Source: JAPULR01 sp965238215
GTDB lineage: Bacteria; Chloroflexota; Dehalococcoidia; Lucifugimonadales; GCA-2712585
DNA length: 64,000 nucleotides
Reading direction: 5' to 3'
Assembly (NCBI GenBank): GCA_965238215.1
Contig: OZ250180.1
Coordinates: 1,736,001 to 1,800,000, forward strand
A program made the translations under genes and the position numbers. Below, one piece after another: positions 1 through 7,861 of this stretch (its first letter is position 1; each line of letters opens with the position of its first letter). The notes beneath the pieces were generated by a model that was not told the origin of the DNA, did not search any database, and worked only from the letters and a program-made list of their open reading frames with translations.

Positions 1-464
1 TCCACCGAAATGTAGTAGCTGTCCTCTGTGGGAGTCAGGTCGCCGATATTCATCACAACCCTTTGCCCGTTGGCGGTGGTTGTGGTGATCACAGTGCGTG
101 CCGGATCCAGGCCGTAGGAGGCCCTGTCTCCCAGCTGCTCTCTATCCTCCCCCGTCTTTATCAGATTGGTGGCAGCAGCCGGACGGTTCAGAAGTGAAGG
201 AATGCCGCCCCATCTGCCGATGTCCACCTCCACGTTTTCGCCGCTCTCCTCGTCTTTAATGAACCAGGTATTCTCCACTTTTTCGAAGGCAATCTGGTCT
301 TCGCCTGTGCTTATGACCACGTGGACGATATCTTGGATCCGGTACAAATAAGGGTCGGGCCCTCTAGACGGATCCTCAGGAACGCGAAGAATCTGGGTAA
401 CGGCCACAAGCCCTCCAATCAGGATGAGAAGGACAACCAGTACGATGGTAAATCTAACGCGCAT
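1..464 (-). CDS. DUF4340 domain protein, copy 1 (3' end cut by window edge)
   Basis: The frame opens with ATG at 464 and is still open at the left edge after 154 codons, so the C-terminus is outside the window. A hydrophobic helix near residues 5-22 is followed by a soluble part with motifs such as TWFIKDEE, GRWGGIPSLL and YGLDPARTV. This is the layout of DUF4340 proteins, which are membrane-anchored and accompany GldG-type ABC transporters; their biochemical role is unknown. It is a tandem paralogue of the gene at 682-1242, colinear over the shared length and differing mostly in the linker after the helix (residues about 27-38). It is the fifth gene seen in an operon that starts at 4792. Confidence 0.8.
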   Translation of the reverse strand, partial: MRVRFTIVLVVLLILIGGLVAVTQILRVPEDPSRGPDPYLYRIQDIVHVVISTGEDQIAFEKVENTWFIKDEESGENVEVDIGRWGGIPSLLNRPAAATNLIKTGEDREQLGDRASYGLDPARTVITTTTANGQRVVMNIGDLTPTEDSYYISV

Positions 465-681
465 AGGTCAGTTAGGCTCCTGGAAATAAACACGTCCTTC
501 GCCATAGCCTCCGTCGTCTCAGGACTGATGGCCCCGTGGTCGTGAATCACCTCAGCAGGCACCCCGTTGGCGATCTTCGCCTCGTTGCTGTAGGATACTA
601 TGCCTCCTCGAAAGTAGGCGGAACTTCCCGCACGTCCGTTATCGGGCTAGCGACGCAACCGACGCCGCTTCCGTTGCCCGC

Positions 682-1242
682 CTAGCCCTCCTCGACCGGA
701 TAGGGAGGCTCATTAAGCAGCCGTTCCAGCACGTCCACCCAGGAGTTATGCACTATGTACAGGTTGTCCCTGGGATCCTCCACCGACACGTAGTAGCCGT
801 CCTCCGTAGGAGTTAGGTCGCCGAGATTCACCACAAACACCTGCCCGTTTTCGGAAGTTACGGTGATGACGGTGCGGACCGGGTCCAGGCCGTAGGAGGC
901 CCTATCTCCCAGCTGCTCCCTATCCTCCGCCGTCTTCATCAGGTTGGTGGCAGCGGCCGGGCCGTTCAGAAGGGAAGGAATGCCGCCCCATCTGCCGATG
1001 TCCACCTCAACGTCTTCGCCACCCTCCTCGTCCTTAATGAACCAGGTATCCCCCATCTTTTCGAAGGTAATGATGTCTTCGTCCCGGCTTATAACCACGT
1101 GGGCAACGTCTTGGGTCCGGTACAACCGGTCGGGTCGGTCGCCACCCGGCCCATTGGGACCTCGAAGGAGCTGGGTAACGCCCACCAGCCCTCCAATCAG
1201 GATGAGAAGGACCACCAATACGATGGTAAATCTAGCGCTCAT
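682..1242 (-). CDS. DUF4340 domain protein, copy 2
   Basis: This 186-residue protein has one N-terminal transmembrane helix (about residues 5-23, FTIVLVVLLILIGGLVG) and an extracytoplasmic part with TWFIKDEEG, GRWGGIPSLLN, DRASYGLDPVRTV and EDGYYVSVED. These match the DUF4340 pattern. An AGGAGA stretch lies about 11 nt before the ATG. It follows the GldG-like gene by 40 bp and precedes its own paralogue, so it is probably co-transcribed and works as an accessory envelope subunit of the ABC system. It is short for the family, where some members exceed 300 residues; a single-domain form is likely. Confidence 0.82.
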   Translation of the reverse strand: MSARFTIVLVVLLILIGGLVGVTQLLRGPNGPGGDRPDRLYRTQDVAHVVISRDEDIITFEKMGDTWFIKDEEGGEDVEVDIGRWGGIPSLLNGPAAATNLMKTAEDREQLGDRASYGLDPVRTVITVTSENGQVFVVNLGDLTPTEDGYYVSVEDPRDNLYIVHNSWVDVLERLLNEPPYPVEEG

Positions 1243-1282
1243 AGGTCAGCAAATCTCCTGGAAATAACCGCTCCTTTGGACA

Positions 1283-3109
1283 TTATCGGCGTGTCCACCA
1301 CACGAATATCCCCGCCATCGCCATGAGGATCGGCAGCAGGAACCAGCTCGTGTAGCGAATTACGTTGAACTCGTTGGGAGTGGCCAGCAGCTTGGGCCGT
1401 GACTGCAGCCGGGGTCGTATGTTGATGAGCGAAACGTCCCCGACCAGGAAGTTTGCCGAGTTCAGGAACAGGTCTCCGTTGCCGGCGCTGTCGAAATGCT
1501 CGTTGCTGGCGAAGTCCGAGTCCCCGATAACTACGAGGGAAGCCTTGTCCAGGTCTTCTCGGTTGGCGGGGATCTCTTCCCCTATGGCGCCCTTCGTTCC
1601 ATAGGCGTTTGCCAATACCACTATGAACAAGGGGCCCCTTGTGTCTATGTCCTCATCCGGGTCGGTCCTGTTAGCATCCTCAATCAGCCAGCTATTACTC
1701 GAGGTCGCAGCCAACACGGTAAATTCAACCAGAGGAATCTCCTGACCCTCTATTTGAACACTAGGTATTTCCTCGGCGGCTGTTATGCTGGTAACCCCCG
1801 GGAAAAAGGTCCTGCCTAACGCTTGGGTCAGGGGGACATCGGGGTTGTATTGGCTGATGAAGGGTGTTCTCTCTTCCCCGATGAATTCTTCCTGGTCGAT
1901 GATGTTGCCCTGGCCAAGAGAGAGGCCCCACTTCTCCAGGAACGCTCGGAAGCTGGTCGGCGTTTCGGGGTCCAGGAGCAGCAGCATCCGGCCCCCGTCT
2001 TTGAGGTACTGGGAGAGGACCTCCTCCTCGTCCGGCAGCAGGTTCTTCTGCGGCCCGGCCACAACAATCAGGGTGGGCGAAACTTCATTCTCACTCAAAG
2101 GCTCGTCCTGGGTCTCGCCGGTCTGGCGAGGCACAAGGGTCTTGGTCTGCAGGTCGAGAGTCTCTACCCTGTAACCCTCGCTGCGCAGTAATTCCGCCGC
2201 AAGAAGATAGCCGTTCTCCTCGGTCGCGGACACGGAGTTGCGCTCCCCGTGACCCGTTAGGAAGAAGACCGTCTTCTCCCCGGAGCCGCTTACCTGCAGT
2301 AGCGGGGTCACGAAGCGCTGCTCCAGGCTGTTCCTGTCGGATTCGATGACCGCGCCTGTTTGGGGTTCGAGTTCAGGGTTGGCAAAAAACTGGTCTGGCT
2401 GCCCAACGGTTGGGTCTCCGGGAATGTGGATGGCCCCGAACACCACCTCGAATACCGGCCTCCCATCTCCCTCCGGCGGATCCGAATTGACGAAGGCCAC
2501 CTGGCCGTGCTGGTTTACCCCGTAGTCTCGCGCCCTTGCGGGCTCCACGTCCAGGTTGATCACGTCGTAGGAAAACCTGTCCGAGTTTATCGCGAAGGCG
2601 TGAAGCATGTTCTCCACGGCCTCAACGGATTCTTCCTGAAGCTCGTCGGTTTCGTCAAAAAAGGCTATGGCCTCTATGTCCTGCTCCAGATTCTGGAGGA
2701 TTTCCACCGTTCTGGGGGCCAGGGAGAACTGCTTGGTGCTAGTCACGTCCAGCCGCGCCGGATTGTCGAAGGCCACGAAGTTCAGAATCGCTACGATGGC
2801 CAGGAAGGCAAGTATCATCAGAATGGTGTTCGCGCCATACCGTCCCTGCCTGCCCGTTACCGATGCGGCCAGCCGGCGGCGGGAGACAACCATCGACATT
2901 GTAAGAAGCGTGAATCCCATTCCCAACAGGATGTAGCTGAAGATTCGGGAGTTCGGCACCAAGACGAGGAGCACCAGGCTCACGACCACGCTCAGAATTC
3001 CCAGCAGTACCGAGGCGAAGCTCAGGGTGCCCAGGTCCCGGCCTAGGTCTCGAATGGCGTCCAGTACGGTCCCGGACGCTTCGTACTCTTCGTGCGGTCG
3101 GCGGTTCAA
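1283..3109 (-). CDS. GldG-family ABC transporter auxiliary protein
   Basis: The 608-residue product has two or three N-terminal membrane helices (about residues 30-75 and 95-112), a long soluble domain, and a C-terminal helix just before the end (WFLLPILMAMAGIFVWW). The soluble part carries VFFLTGHGER and LLLLDPETP, typical of the ABC_transp_aux (GldG) domain. In gliding Bacteroidetes GldG works with GldA and GldF, but homologues occur in non-gliding phyla, where the cargo is unknown. Translation probably starts at TTG 3109, one base after the permease stop, with GGTGGAG five bases upstream, so the genes are tightly coupled. Confidence 0.87.
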   Translation of the reverse strand: MNRRPHEEYEASGTVLDAIRDLGRDLGTLSFASVLLGILSVVVSLVLLVLVPNSRIFSYILLGMGFTLLTMSMVVSRRRLAASVTGRQGRYGANTILMILAFLAIVAILNFVAFDNPARLDVTSTKQFSLAPRTVEILQNLEQDIEAIAFFDETDELQEESVEAVENMLHAFAINSDRFSYDVINLDVEPARARDYGVNQHGQVAFVNSDPPEGDGRPVFEVVFGAIHIPGDPTVGQPDQFFANPELEPQTGAVIESDRNSLEQRFVTPLLQVSGSGEKTVFFLTGHGERNSVSATEENGYLLAAELLRSEGYRVETLDLQTKTLVPRQTGETQDEPLSENEVSPTLIVVAGPQKNLLPDEEEVLSQYLKDGGRMLLLLDPETPTSFRAFLEKWGLSLGQGNIIDQEEFIGEERTPFISQYNPDVPLTQALGRTFFPGVTSITAAEEIPSVQIEGQEIPLVEFTVLAATSSNSWLIEDANRTDPDEDIDTRGPLFIVVLANAYGTKGAIGEEIPANREDLDKASLVVIGDSDFASNEHFDSAGNGDLFLNSANFLVGDVSLINIRPRLQSRPKLLATPNEFNVIRYTSWFLLPILMAMAGIFVWWTRR

Positions 3110-3110
3110 G

Positions 3111-3842
3111 CTATCTCCACCGACGGGTCTCCAAAGACCGTACGGTCAGGAAGAGAAATACCGCTATCAGGCTGACGTAGTAGACGATGTTCCCCGTGTC
3201 TATGATCCCGCGCACGAAGTCGGTAAAGTGGGTGGTCATGCCCATCTGTCCCACGATAGTCGCGGTCACCCCCGTCACCTGATTGGCGGCCACTTCCAGG
3301 AAGGTCAGCAGCACCAGAATTCCCAGGGAAATCACCGCCGCGACAATCTGGTTGCTTGTGAAGGAGGACGCCATAAGGCCGATGGAGATGGCGGCCCCTC
3401 CGTACAGAATAATTCCCAAATAGCCGCTCAGCAGCGGTCCTATATCCGGGTTGCCCCGCCACTCCAGCATGAGCACGTACCAGATGGTAAGTGCAAGCGT
3501 GACGAGAAAGAATGTCATGGCGGCGAGGTACTTGCCCAGCACCACCTCCCAGTCCCGCACCGGCGATGTTAGCAGCAACTCGATGGTGCCTATCTTCTGC
3601 TCTTCCGCCAATAGCCTCATGGTCAGCACCGGCGCAAGCCACGGGAGGATGAATATGGAAATCTGCGTCATCGTCTCCCGTAGGCTTGCTTCGGGGAAGT
3701 TGGCTCCTGTCAGAATTGAGTCCACGCTCCGAACGAAGAAATAGCCCGTCAGAGCAATGAACATCAAGGCTACCACGTAGGCCACGGGGCTGGTGAAATA
3801 GCCCCGAATCTCCTTCCAGGCGATGGCTAGGGTGTACCTCAT
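3111..3842 (-). CDS. ABC-2 type transporter permease (GldF-like)
   Basis: The 243-residue protein has six predicted membrane segments. The N-terminus (MRYTLAIAWKEIRGYFTSP) is the cytoplasmic amphipathic start common to ABC-2 permeases that pair with GldA/NosF ATPases. Its ATG overlaps the stop of the ATPase gene (3839-3842, ATGA), which indicates translational coupling and a shared complex. Within the operon it should form the inner-membrane channel, with the GldG-like and DUF4340 proteins on the outer face. The substrate cannot be read from sequence. Confidence 0.9.
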   Translation of the reverse strand: MRYTLAIAWKEIRGYFTSPVAYVVALMFIALTGYFFVRSVDSILTGANFPEASLRETMTQISIFILPWLAPVLTMRLLAEEQKIGTIELLLTSPVRDWEVVLGKYLAAMTFFLVTLALTIWYVLMLEWRGNPDIGPLLSGYLGIILYGGAAISIGLMASSFTSNQIVAAVISLGILVLLTFLEVAANQVTGVTATIVGQMGMTTHFTDFVRGIIDTGNIVYYVSLIAVFLFLTVRSLETRRWR

Positions 3843-4792
3843 GCGTCGACTTTTTCCTCCGTGGTGAGCTTCAAGAAAATCTCCTCCAAGCTCATGCTCA
3901 CCAGTTGAAGGTTCAGCAGCGACCAGCCGTTGTTGACGATTATCCTGGAAACGGTGGGTCGCAGGTCCAGCCCCCGCCGCGCCTGAATCTTGTAAATGTT
4001 ACGGTTTGGATTGTCGGTGGCTATGGCAACTTCCCGCACGCCCCGAATCTTTCCCAGCGCCTCCGCCACTTCCGCCGGTGGTCCCTGAACTTCCGCCTCC
4101 AGCCGCTCCACTCCCTGAAGCTTGTTGGCCAGGTCCCGCGGAGTGTCCTCCGCCACTATCAACCCCTCGTGGATGATGAGCACCCTGTTGCACAACATAC
4201 TCACCTCCGGCAGTATGTGGGTGCTCAAAATCACCGTGTGGCTGCCGGAAAGGTCCTTGATGAGCTGGCGTGTCTCCACCACCTGGATGGGGTCGATGCC
4301 TATGGTCGGCTCGTCCAGAATCAGCACGTCCGGCTCGTGGAGCACCGCCTGGGCGATGCCCACCCGCTGGCGGAAGCCCTTGGAGAGCTTGCCTATGTGA
4401 GAGCGGCGGTAGTCGCCTAGACGGCAGTCGGCGATGACTTCCCCGATGCGCACCTTGATGCGCTTGGAGTTCATCCCCCGGATGGTCCCCATGAAGCCCA
4501 GATAGCCCTCCACCGTCATGTCCGTGTATAGAGGGACCGTCTCCGGCAGGTAGCCGATGTGGGCGCGGGCCTCCCGCGACTTGTCCACCAAATCGTAGCC
4601 GGCAACGGAAGCCGTGCCGGAGGTTGGAGGCAGAAAGCCGGTGATTATTCGCATGGTCGTTGTCTTCCCGGCCCCGTTGGGCCCCAGGAAGCCGACGATT
4701 TCGCCCCGCTTCACCTCGAAGCTCACGTTCTCGATGGCGGGAAAGTTCCCGTAGTATTTGGTGAGGTTCTTTACCTCTACCATGCCGGCCAT
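3839..4792 (-). CDS. ABC transporter ATP-binding protein (GldA-like)
   Basis: This 317-residue ATPase shows Walker A GPNGAGKTT near residue 37, a signature written LSKGFRQRVGIAQ, Walker B VLILDEPT and the switch histidine in STHILPEV. The C-terminal 90 residues form the extra domain found in ABC-2 exporter ATPases. It is the first gene of the five-gene minus-strand operon and supplies the energy for it. The ATG at 4792 is used here; a second ATG three codons in is possible. No strong minus-strand promoter is evident upstream, although the 142 bp to speD must hold it. Confidence 0.93.
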   Translation of the reverse strand: MAGMVEVKNLTKYYGNFPAIENVSFEVKRGEIVGFLGPNGAGKTTTMRIITGFLPPTSGTASVAGYDLVDKSREARAHIGYLPETVPLYTDMTVEGYLGFMGTIRGMNSKRIKVRIGEVIADCRLGDYRRSHIGKLSKGFRQRVGIAQAVLHEPDVLILDEPTIGIDPIQVVETRQLIKDLSGSHTVILSTHILPEVSMLCNRVLIIHEGLIVAEDTPRDLANKLQGVERLEAEVQGPPAEVAEALGKIRGVREVAIATDNPNRNIYKIQARRGLDLRPTVSRIIVNNGWSLLNLQLVSMSLEEIFLKLTTEEKVDA

Positions 4793-4878
4793 GGACCGCT
4801 ACCCCGTTTCCTCAGAATGGCGCAAAACTATTTCCGTTGTCGAAGTCCGGTGCAAATGATATTCTATATTACCTACGT

Positions 4879-4909
4879 TTGACAAACATTAAGAGCGGCT
4901 TACATATAT
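4879..4909 (+). promoter_or_regulatory. sigma70-like promoter for speD-speB
   Basis: A perfect TTGACA box at 4879-4884 is followed after 17 to 19 bases by an AT-rich box (ACATATATA, 4902-4910). The inferred transcript start lies about 20 nt before the speD start codon, leaving no room for a riboswitch. Confidence 0.6.
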
Positions 4910-4934
4910 ACCAGTTTTTTGATGGTGATGCCAG

Positions 4935-5348
4935 TTGCACCTGCTTATTGACGGTTATGGCGCCGACCCGGAGCGGCTTTGGGACCAGGCTTTCCTCCGA
5001 AATTTCTTGGACCAGTACCCCGACCGGTTGGGCATGACTAAGATTACCAGGCCCAAAGTGCTGCGGTACAATGCGCCCCAGGAGGAGGATTCCGGCATTA
5101 CCGGCTTCGTGGTCATTGCCGAAAGTCATATCAGTGTCCATACTTTCCCCCACCGGAGGTACGTGAACATAGATATCTTCTCGTGTAAAAGCTTTGACGC
5201 TGAGAAGGCTTTGGAGGACGTTAAAGACCTCTTCGGCCTGCAGCGAGTGAAGTCGTGGCTGGTGGACCGGGGGCTGGAGCACTACGACCCCCAGATGTGC
5301 ATCCCCGGCCTGGCCGCTTCCGGCGCCGCCCGACTTTCCAATGTCTGA
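4935..5348 (+). CDS. speD: S-adenosylmethionine decarboxylase proenzyme (bacterial class 1B type)
   Basis: The 137-residue protein matches the short SpeD family that makes decarboxylated S-adenosylmethionine, the aminopropyl donor for spermidine. The self-cleavage site is seen as E63-S64 in AESHISVHTFP; Ser64 becomes the pyruvoyl cofactor. His69 and Cys84 (IDIFSCKSFD) fit the conserved processing and catalytic positions. An in-frame TGA at 4926-4928 leaves TTG 4935 as the only reasonable start, so the usual few residues before the conserved HLL are missing and no good Shine-Dalgarno is seen. speB follows after 9 bp. No speE-like gene is in the window. Confidence 0.92.
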   Translation: MHLLIDGYGADPERLWDQAFLRNFLDQYPDRLGMTKITRPKVLRYNAPQEEDSGITGFVVIAESHISVHTFPHRRYVNIDIFSCKSFDAEKALEDVKDLFGLQRVKSWLVDRGLEHYDPQMCIPGLAASGAARLSNV

Positions 5349-5357
5349 GTCGGCGTC

Positions 5358-6338
5358 GTGACTGCCGACGAAACAGCCCCCTGGGTTCCCTACAACTTCT
5401 TGGCCCTCACCCCGGAGCAGAGCGCCCTGGCAACTGCCCGCGCTATCCTCATTCCCGTTCCCTATGACAGCACCACTTCCTACCGCACCGGCGCGCGGTA
5501 CGGCCCCGCCGCCATCCTCGCCGCTTCCTACAATCTGGAGGACTACGATCACGAGTTGGACTTCGACCTCTCCCTGGCAGGCATCCACACTACCGCCGCC
5601 CTGGAGCCGCACATGGCCGGCCCGGAGGCGATGGTTCGGCGGGTCGCCCAGGCCGTCGAAAGCTATGACGACGGGCGGCAGCTGGTGGGACTTCTGGGTG
5701 GGGAGCACACCATCGCCGTCGGCGCCGTGCAGGCCATGAAGGCGCGTCGCCCCAATCTCTCCGTCCTCTACCTGGACGCCCACGGCGATCTTCGCGACAC
5801 GTACATGGACACCCCCTATAGTCACGCCTGCGTGGCGCGCCGTCTCATGGAAATCTGCCCCGTGGTCCAGGTGGGTGTCCGCAGTCTCAGCCGGGAGGAG
5901 TTCGCCCTGACGCAAAACCCTCCCCTAAACCTTCATTCCTTCCTGTGGAGCGCAGAAGCGCCCCGGCTGCCCAACCTTCAGGACATTCTCTCCCGCCTTA
6001 CGCCGGAGGTGTACGTCAGCATCGACCTGGACGCGCTGGACCCTTCCATAATGGCGGCGGTGGGCACCCCGGAACCCGGCGGCATGGGCTGGAGTCACAT
6101 AACCCAACTGATTGACGCCGTGGCCCGCCATCGCCGCATCGTGGGCTTTGACGTCGTGGAGCTTAGCCCCAACGAAGGCCCCCACGCCTGCGCCTATACC
6201 GCCGCCAAGCTGGTGTACAAGCTCATCGGAAGCGCCCTCAAACGTAATGCTTCCGTCATGCGCGAAACCGTAGGGGCGGTTCGTGAACCGTCCTCCATCA
6301 TCAATTCCAGCGCTACGATTCCTTTGGGCAAAGGGTAA
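5358..6338 (+). CDS. speB: Agmatinase/arginase-family ureohydrolase
   Basis: The 326-residue enzyme carries the Mn-binding signatures of ureohydrolases: GGEHT (His117), DAHGDLRD (Asp140, His142, Asp144) and SIDLDALDP. The family hydrolyses agmatine to putrescine and urea, or arginine to ornithine. Pairing with speD favours agmatinase, but substrate choice is an inference. The start is GTG at 5358. The last 20 or so residues (from about 305) are encoded partly by a copy of repeat A, so this tail is probably recent and not part of the enzyme core. The next gene starts 5 bp downstream. Confidence 0.92.
   Translation: MTADETAPWVPYNFLALTPEQSALATARAILIPVPYDSTTSYRTGARYGPAAILAASYNLEDYDHELDFDLSLAGIHTTAALEPHMAGPEAMVRRVAQAVESYDDGRQLVGLLGGEHTIAVGAVQAMKARRPNLSVLYLDAHGDLRDTYMDTPYSHACVARRLMEICPVVQVGVRSLSREEFALTQNPPLNLHSFLWSAEAPRLPNLQDILSRLTPEVYVSIDLDALDPSIMAAVGTPEPGGMGWSHITQLIDAVARHRRIVGFDVVELSPNEGPHACAYTAAKLVYKLIGSALKRNASVMRETVGAVREPSSIINSSATIPLGKG
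6270..6293 (+). repeat. Repeat A (GGGGCGGTTCG-type palindrome) inside speB
   Basis: The 24 bp beginning GTAGGGGCGGTTCGTGAACC are a copy of the palindromic repeat also found at 14621, 37887 and 39247. This copy lies within the speB reading frame and codes for about residues 305-312. Confidence 0.85.
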
Positions 6339-6343
6339 AAATA

Positions 6344-7456
6344 ATGGGCGGAAACATCAGCTTGGGCCGAATCCTCGGCATCCCCCTCACCATCAGCTAT
6401 AGCTGGTTCATCATCCTGGCCCTGATAACTTTCCTGCTGGCCAACCGCATGGGAGAGCGATACCCTAACTGGTCGACGGCGGAGCAGTGGCTGATAGGGG
6501 CTGTCGCCACCATCCTCTTCTTTGTTTCGGTCCTGATCCATGAGCTGTCCCACAGCGTTTTGGCCATCAACCGGGGCATCCCCGTCAAGGGCATAACCCT
6601 GTTCATCTTCGGCGGCATCTCCCATATCGGCCGGGAGGCCCGAACGCCCTTTGTGGAGTTCATCATCGCCGGTGTTGGCCCCCTCTCCAGCTTCATACTG
6701 GCTGCCGCCTTCTACGGCGGCTATCTCCTGTTCAGGGATGTCAGCGACCACCTGGCTGAAATATCCGTGACCCTGGCCTTCATCAACATTTCATTGGGCC
6801 TGTTCAACATGCTGCCAGGTTTCCCCCTGGACGGCGGACGCGTGCTCCGCTCCATAATATGGGGAGTGACCGGGAACTACTGGCGAGCTACCTTCATGGC
6901 CGCCCGGGGCGGTCAGGTAGTGGCCGGGCTGCTGATAGTCGGCGGTCTTGCCATGCTGCTCTTCCTTAGAGAATTCCAGGGTATCTGGATGGCCGCCATA
7001 GGCTGGTTCCTGGCCATGGCCGCAAGCTCCAGCCTGAACCAGTTTAAACTCCGAAAGCGTATGGACGGCTATAGCGCCGAGGACCTGATGACCACCAGCA
7101 TCGAGACCGCGCCTCCTCGCATCAGCCTGGAGGTCTTGGCCACGGAGTACATCCTCCAGAGCCGTCAGGACGTGTACTTCGTCGAGCGAGATGAGCGTCT
7201 CCTGGGGATGATTACCTTCAGGGCCGCCTCGCGTGTGCCCCGCAATCGGTGGTCGCACATCACTGTGGAAGAAACCATGATGCCCGTGGAGAGCATCCCC
7301 GTTATTACCCCCGACGTGGAGGCCCTCCAAGCCCTGGAGACCATAGAGGCGCGGCGGTTCCCCCTGGTCCTCGTGATGAAGGACGGACAGCTTTTGGGCT
7401 ACCTGACCCAAAAAACCGCCCTGCACAACCTCGACCTGCTGGAGTCCATGAACTAA
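6344..7456 (+). CDS. Site-2 protease (M50 family) with C-terminal CBS pair
   Basis: The 370-residue integral membrane metalloprotease has the zinc-binding HELSH motif at residues 66-70 and the third-ligand motif LPGFPLDGG near residue 160, embedded in about six membrane helices. The last 120 residues form two CBS-like modules, which in this subfamily (SpoIVFB/Rip3-like) bind nucleotides and tune activity. Such enzymes cut substrates inside the membrane, usually anti-sigma factors or signal-peptide remnants. No anti-sigma gene is next to it. It starts 5 bp after speB and may be co-transcribed. Confidence 0.92.
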   Translation: MGGNISLGRILGIPLTISYSWFIILALITFLLANRMGERYPNWSTAEQWLIGAVATILFFVSVLIHELSHSVLAINRGIPVKGITLFIFGGISHIGREARTPFVEFIIAGVGPLSSFILAAAFYGGYLLFRDVSDHLAEISVTLAFINISLGLFNMLPGFPLDGGRVLRSIIWGVTGNYWRATFMAARGGQVVAGLLIVGGLAMLLFLREFQGIWMAAIGWFLAMAASSSLNQFKLRKRMDGYSAEDLMTTSIETAPPRISLEVLATEYILQSRQDVYFVERDERLLGMITFRAASRVPRNRWSHITVEETMMPVESIPVITPDVEALQALETIEARRFPLVLVMKDGQLLGYLTQKTALHNLDLLESMN

Positions 7457-7466
7457 CCTCTCTCCC

Positions 7467-7500
7467 CCGTTGTCCTCGCGGATGCGGGGACCCATCCCCT
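7467..7500 (+). repeat. Repeat B
   Basis: The core TTGTCCTCGCGGATGCGGGG is an imperfect palindrome followed by ACCCATCCCC. The same unit recurs at 7535, 14037, 14652 and 28567. Confidence 0.85.
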
Positions 7501-7534
7501 AACAACAAGTCATTCCGAGCGCAGCGCCCCCCTC

Positions 7535-7568
7535 CCGTTGTCCTCGCGCATGCGGGGACCCATCCCCT
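7535..7568 (+). repeat. Repeat B, second tandem copy
   Basis: This copy repeats the 7467 unit about 68 bp downstream, with CGCGCATGCG in the centre. The spacer carries CATTCCGAGCGCAGC, a fragment also seen near other repeat clusters. Confidence 0.85.
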
Positions 7569-7667
7569 CGTGCCCTCCCTTCCCCCACTGACACTTTACG
7601 TTGCCCCAACGCCCGGCCCCCTGCTAACCTAGCCCCATGAATACAGCCTCCCCACCTTCTCTACCCC

Positions 7668-7800
7668 CGACTCGTTTGCCCTACTTTTTTGAAACGAGTC
7701 ACCACGCCTGAAACGATCAATCTCAGGCACGAATTGATACCGACTCGATTCCTAAATCGAGTCCTCCCCACGCCTGCCAAGTCCAGAACGAATCACCCTC
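7668..7800 (+). repeat. Repeat D (AACGAGTC compound module)
   Basis: The module holds several nested inverted repeats: ACTCGTTT pairing with AAACGAGT, GCCTGAAA with a partly degraded TTTCAGGC-like arm, and GACTCGATT with AAATCGAGTC. A closely similar arrangement lies at 39370-39515 and a rearranged one at 28780-28965. Confidence 0.75.
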
Positions 7801-7824
7801 TCCCAACTATCAGTCCCCGCCCTG

Positions 7825-7833
7825 TGCTACAAT
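7825..7833 (+). promoter_or_regulatory. Extended -10 promoter for cysteine desulfurase gene
   Basis: TGCTACAAT fits an extended -10 element (TG-n-TACAAT) 29 bp before the start codon. No good -35 box is seen. Confidence 0.45.
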
Positions 7834-7861
7834 ATCCCCCCAGATTTGGGCTTCTGAGGCT

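Larger units (their letters stand above)
7457..7861. other. Repeat-rich intergenic region
   Basis: These 405 bp hold no convincing gene. They contain two direct copies of repeat B about 68 bp apart, a copy of the compound repeat D, and the promoter of the downstream cysteine desulfurase gene. Confidence 0.8.

Noticed and set aside
4869..5915. 348-codon minus-strand frame opposite speD and speB
   Set aside because: It mirrors two well-supported genes, has Gly/Val/His-rich shadow composition and no domain.
7467..7568. Possible CRISPR-like pair of repeats
   Set aside because: Only two units occur here and the same sequence is scattered singly elsewhere; no cas genes or regular spacers exist.
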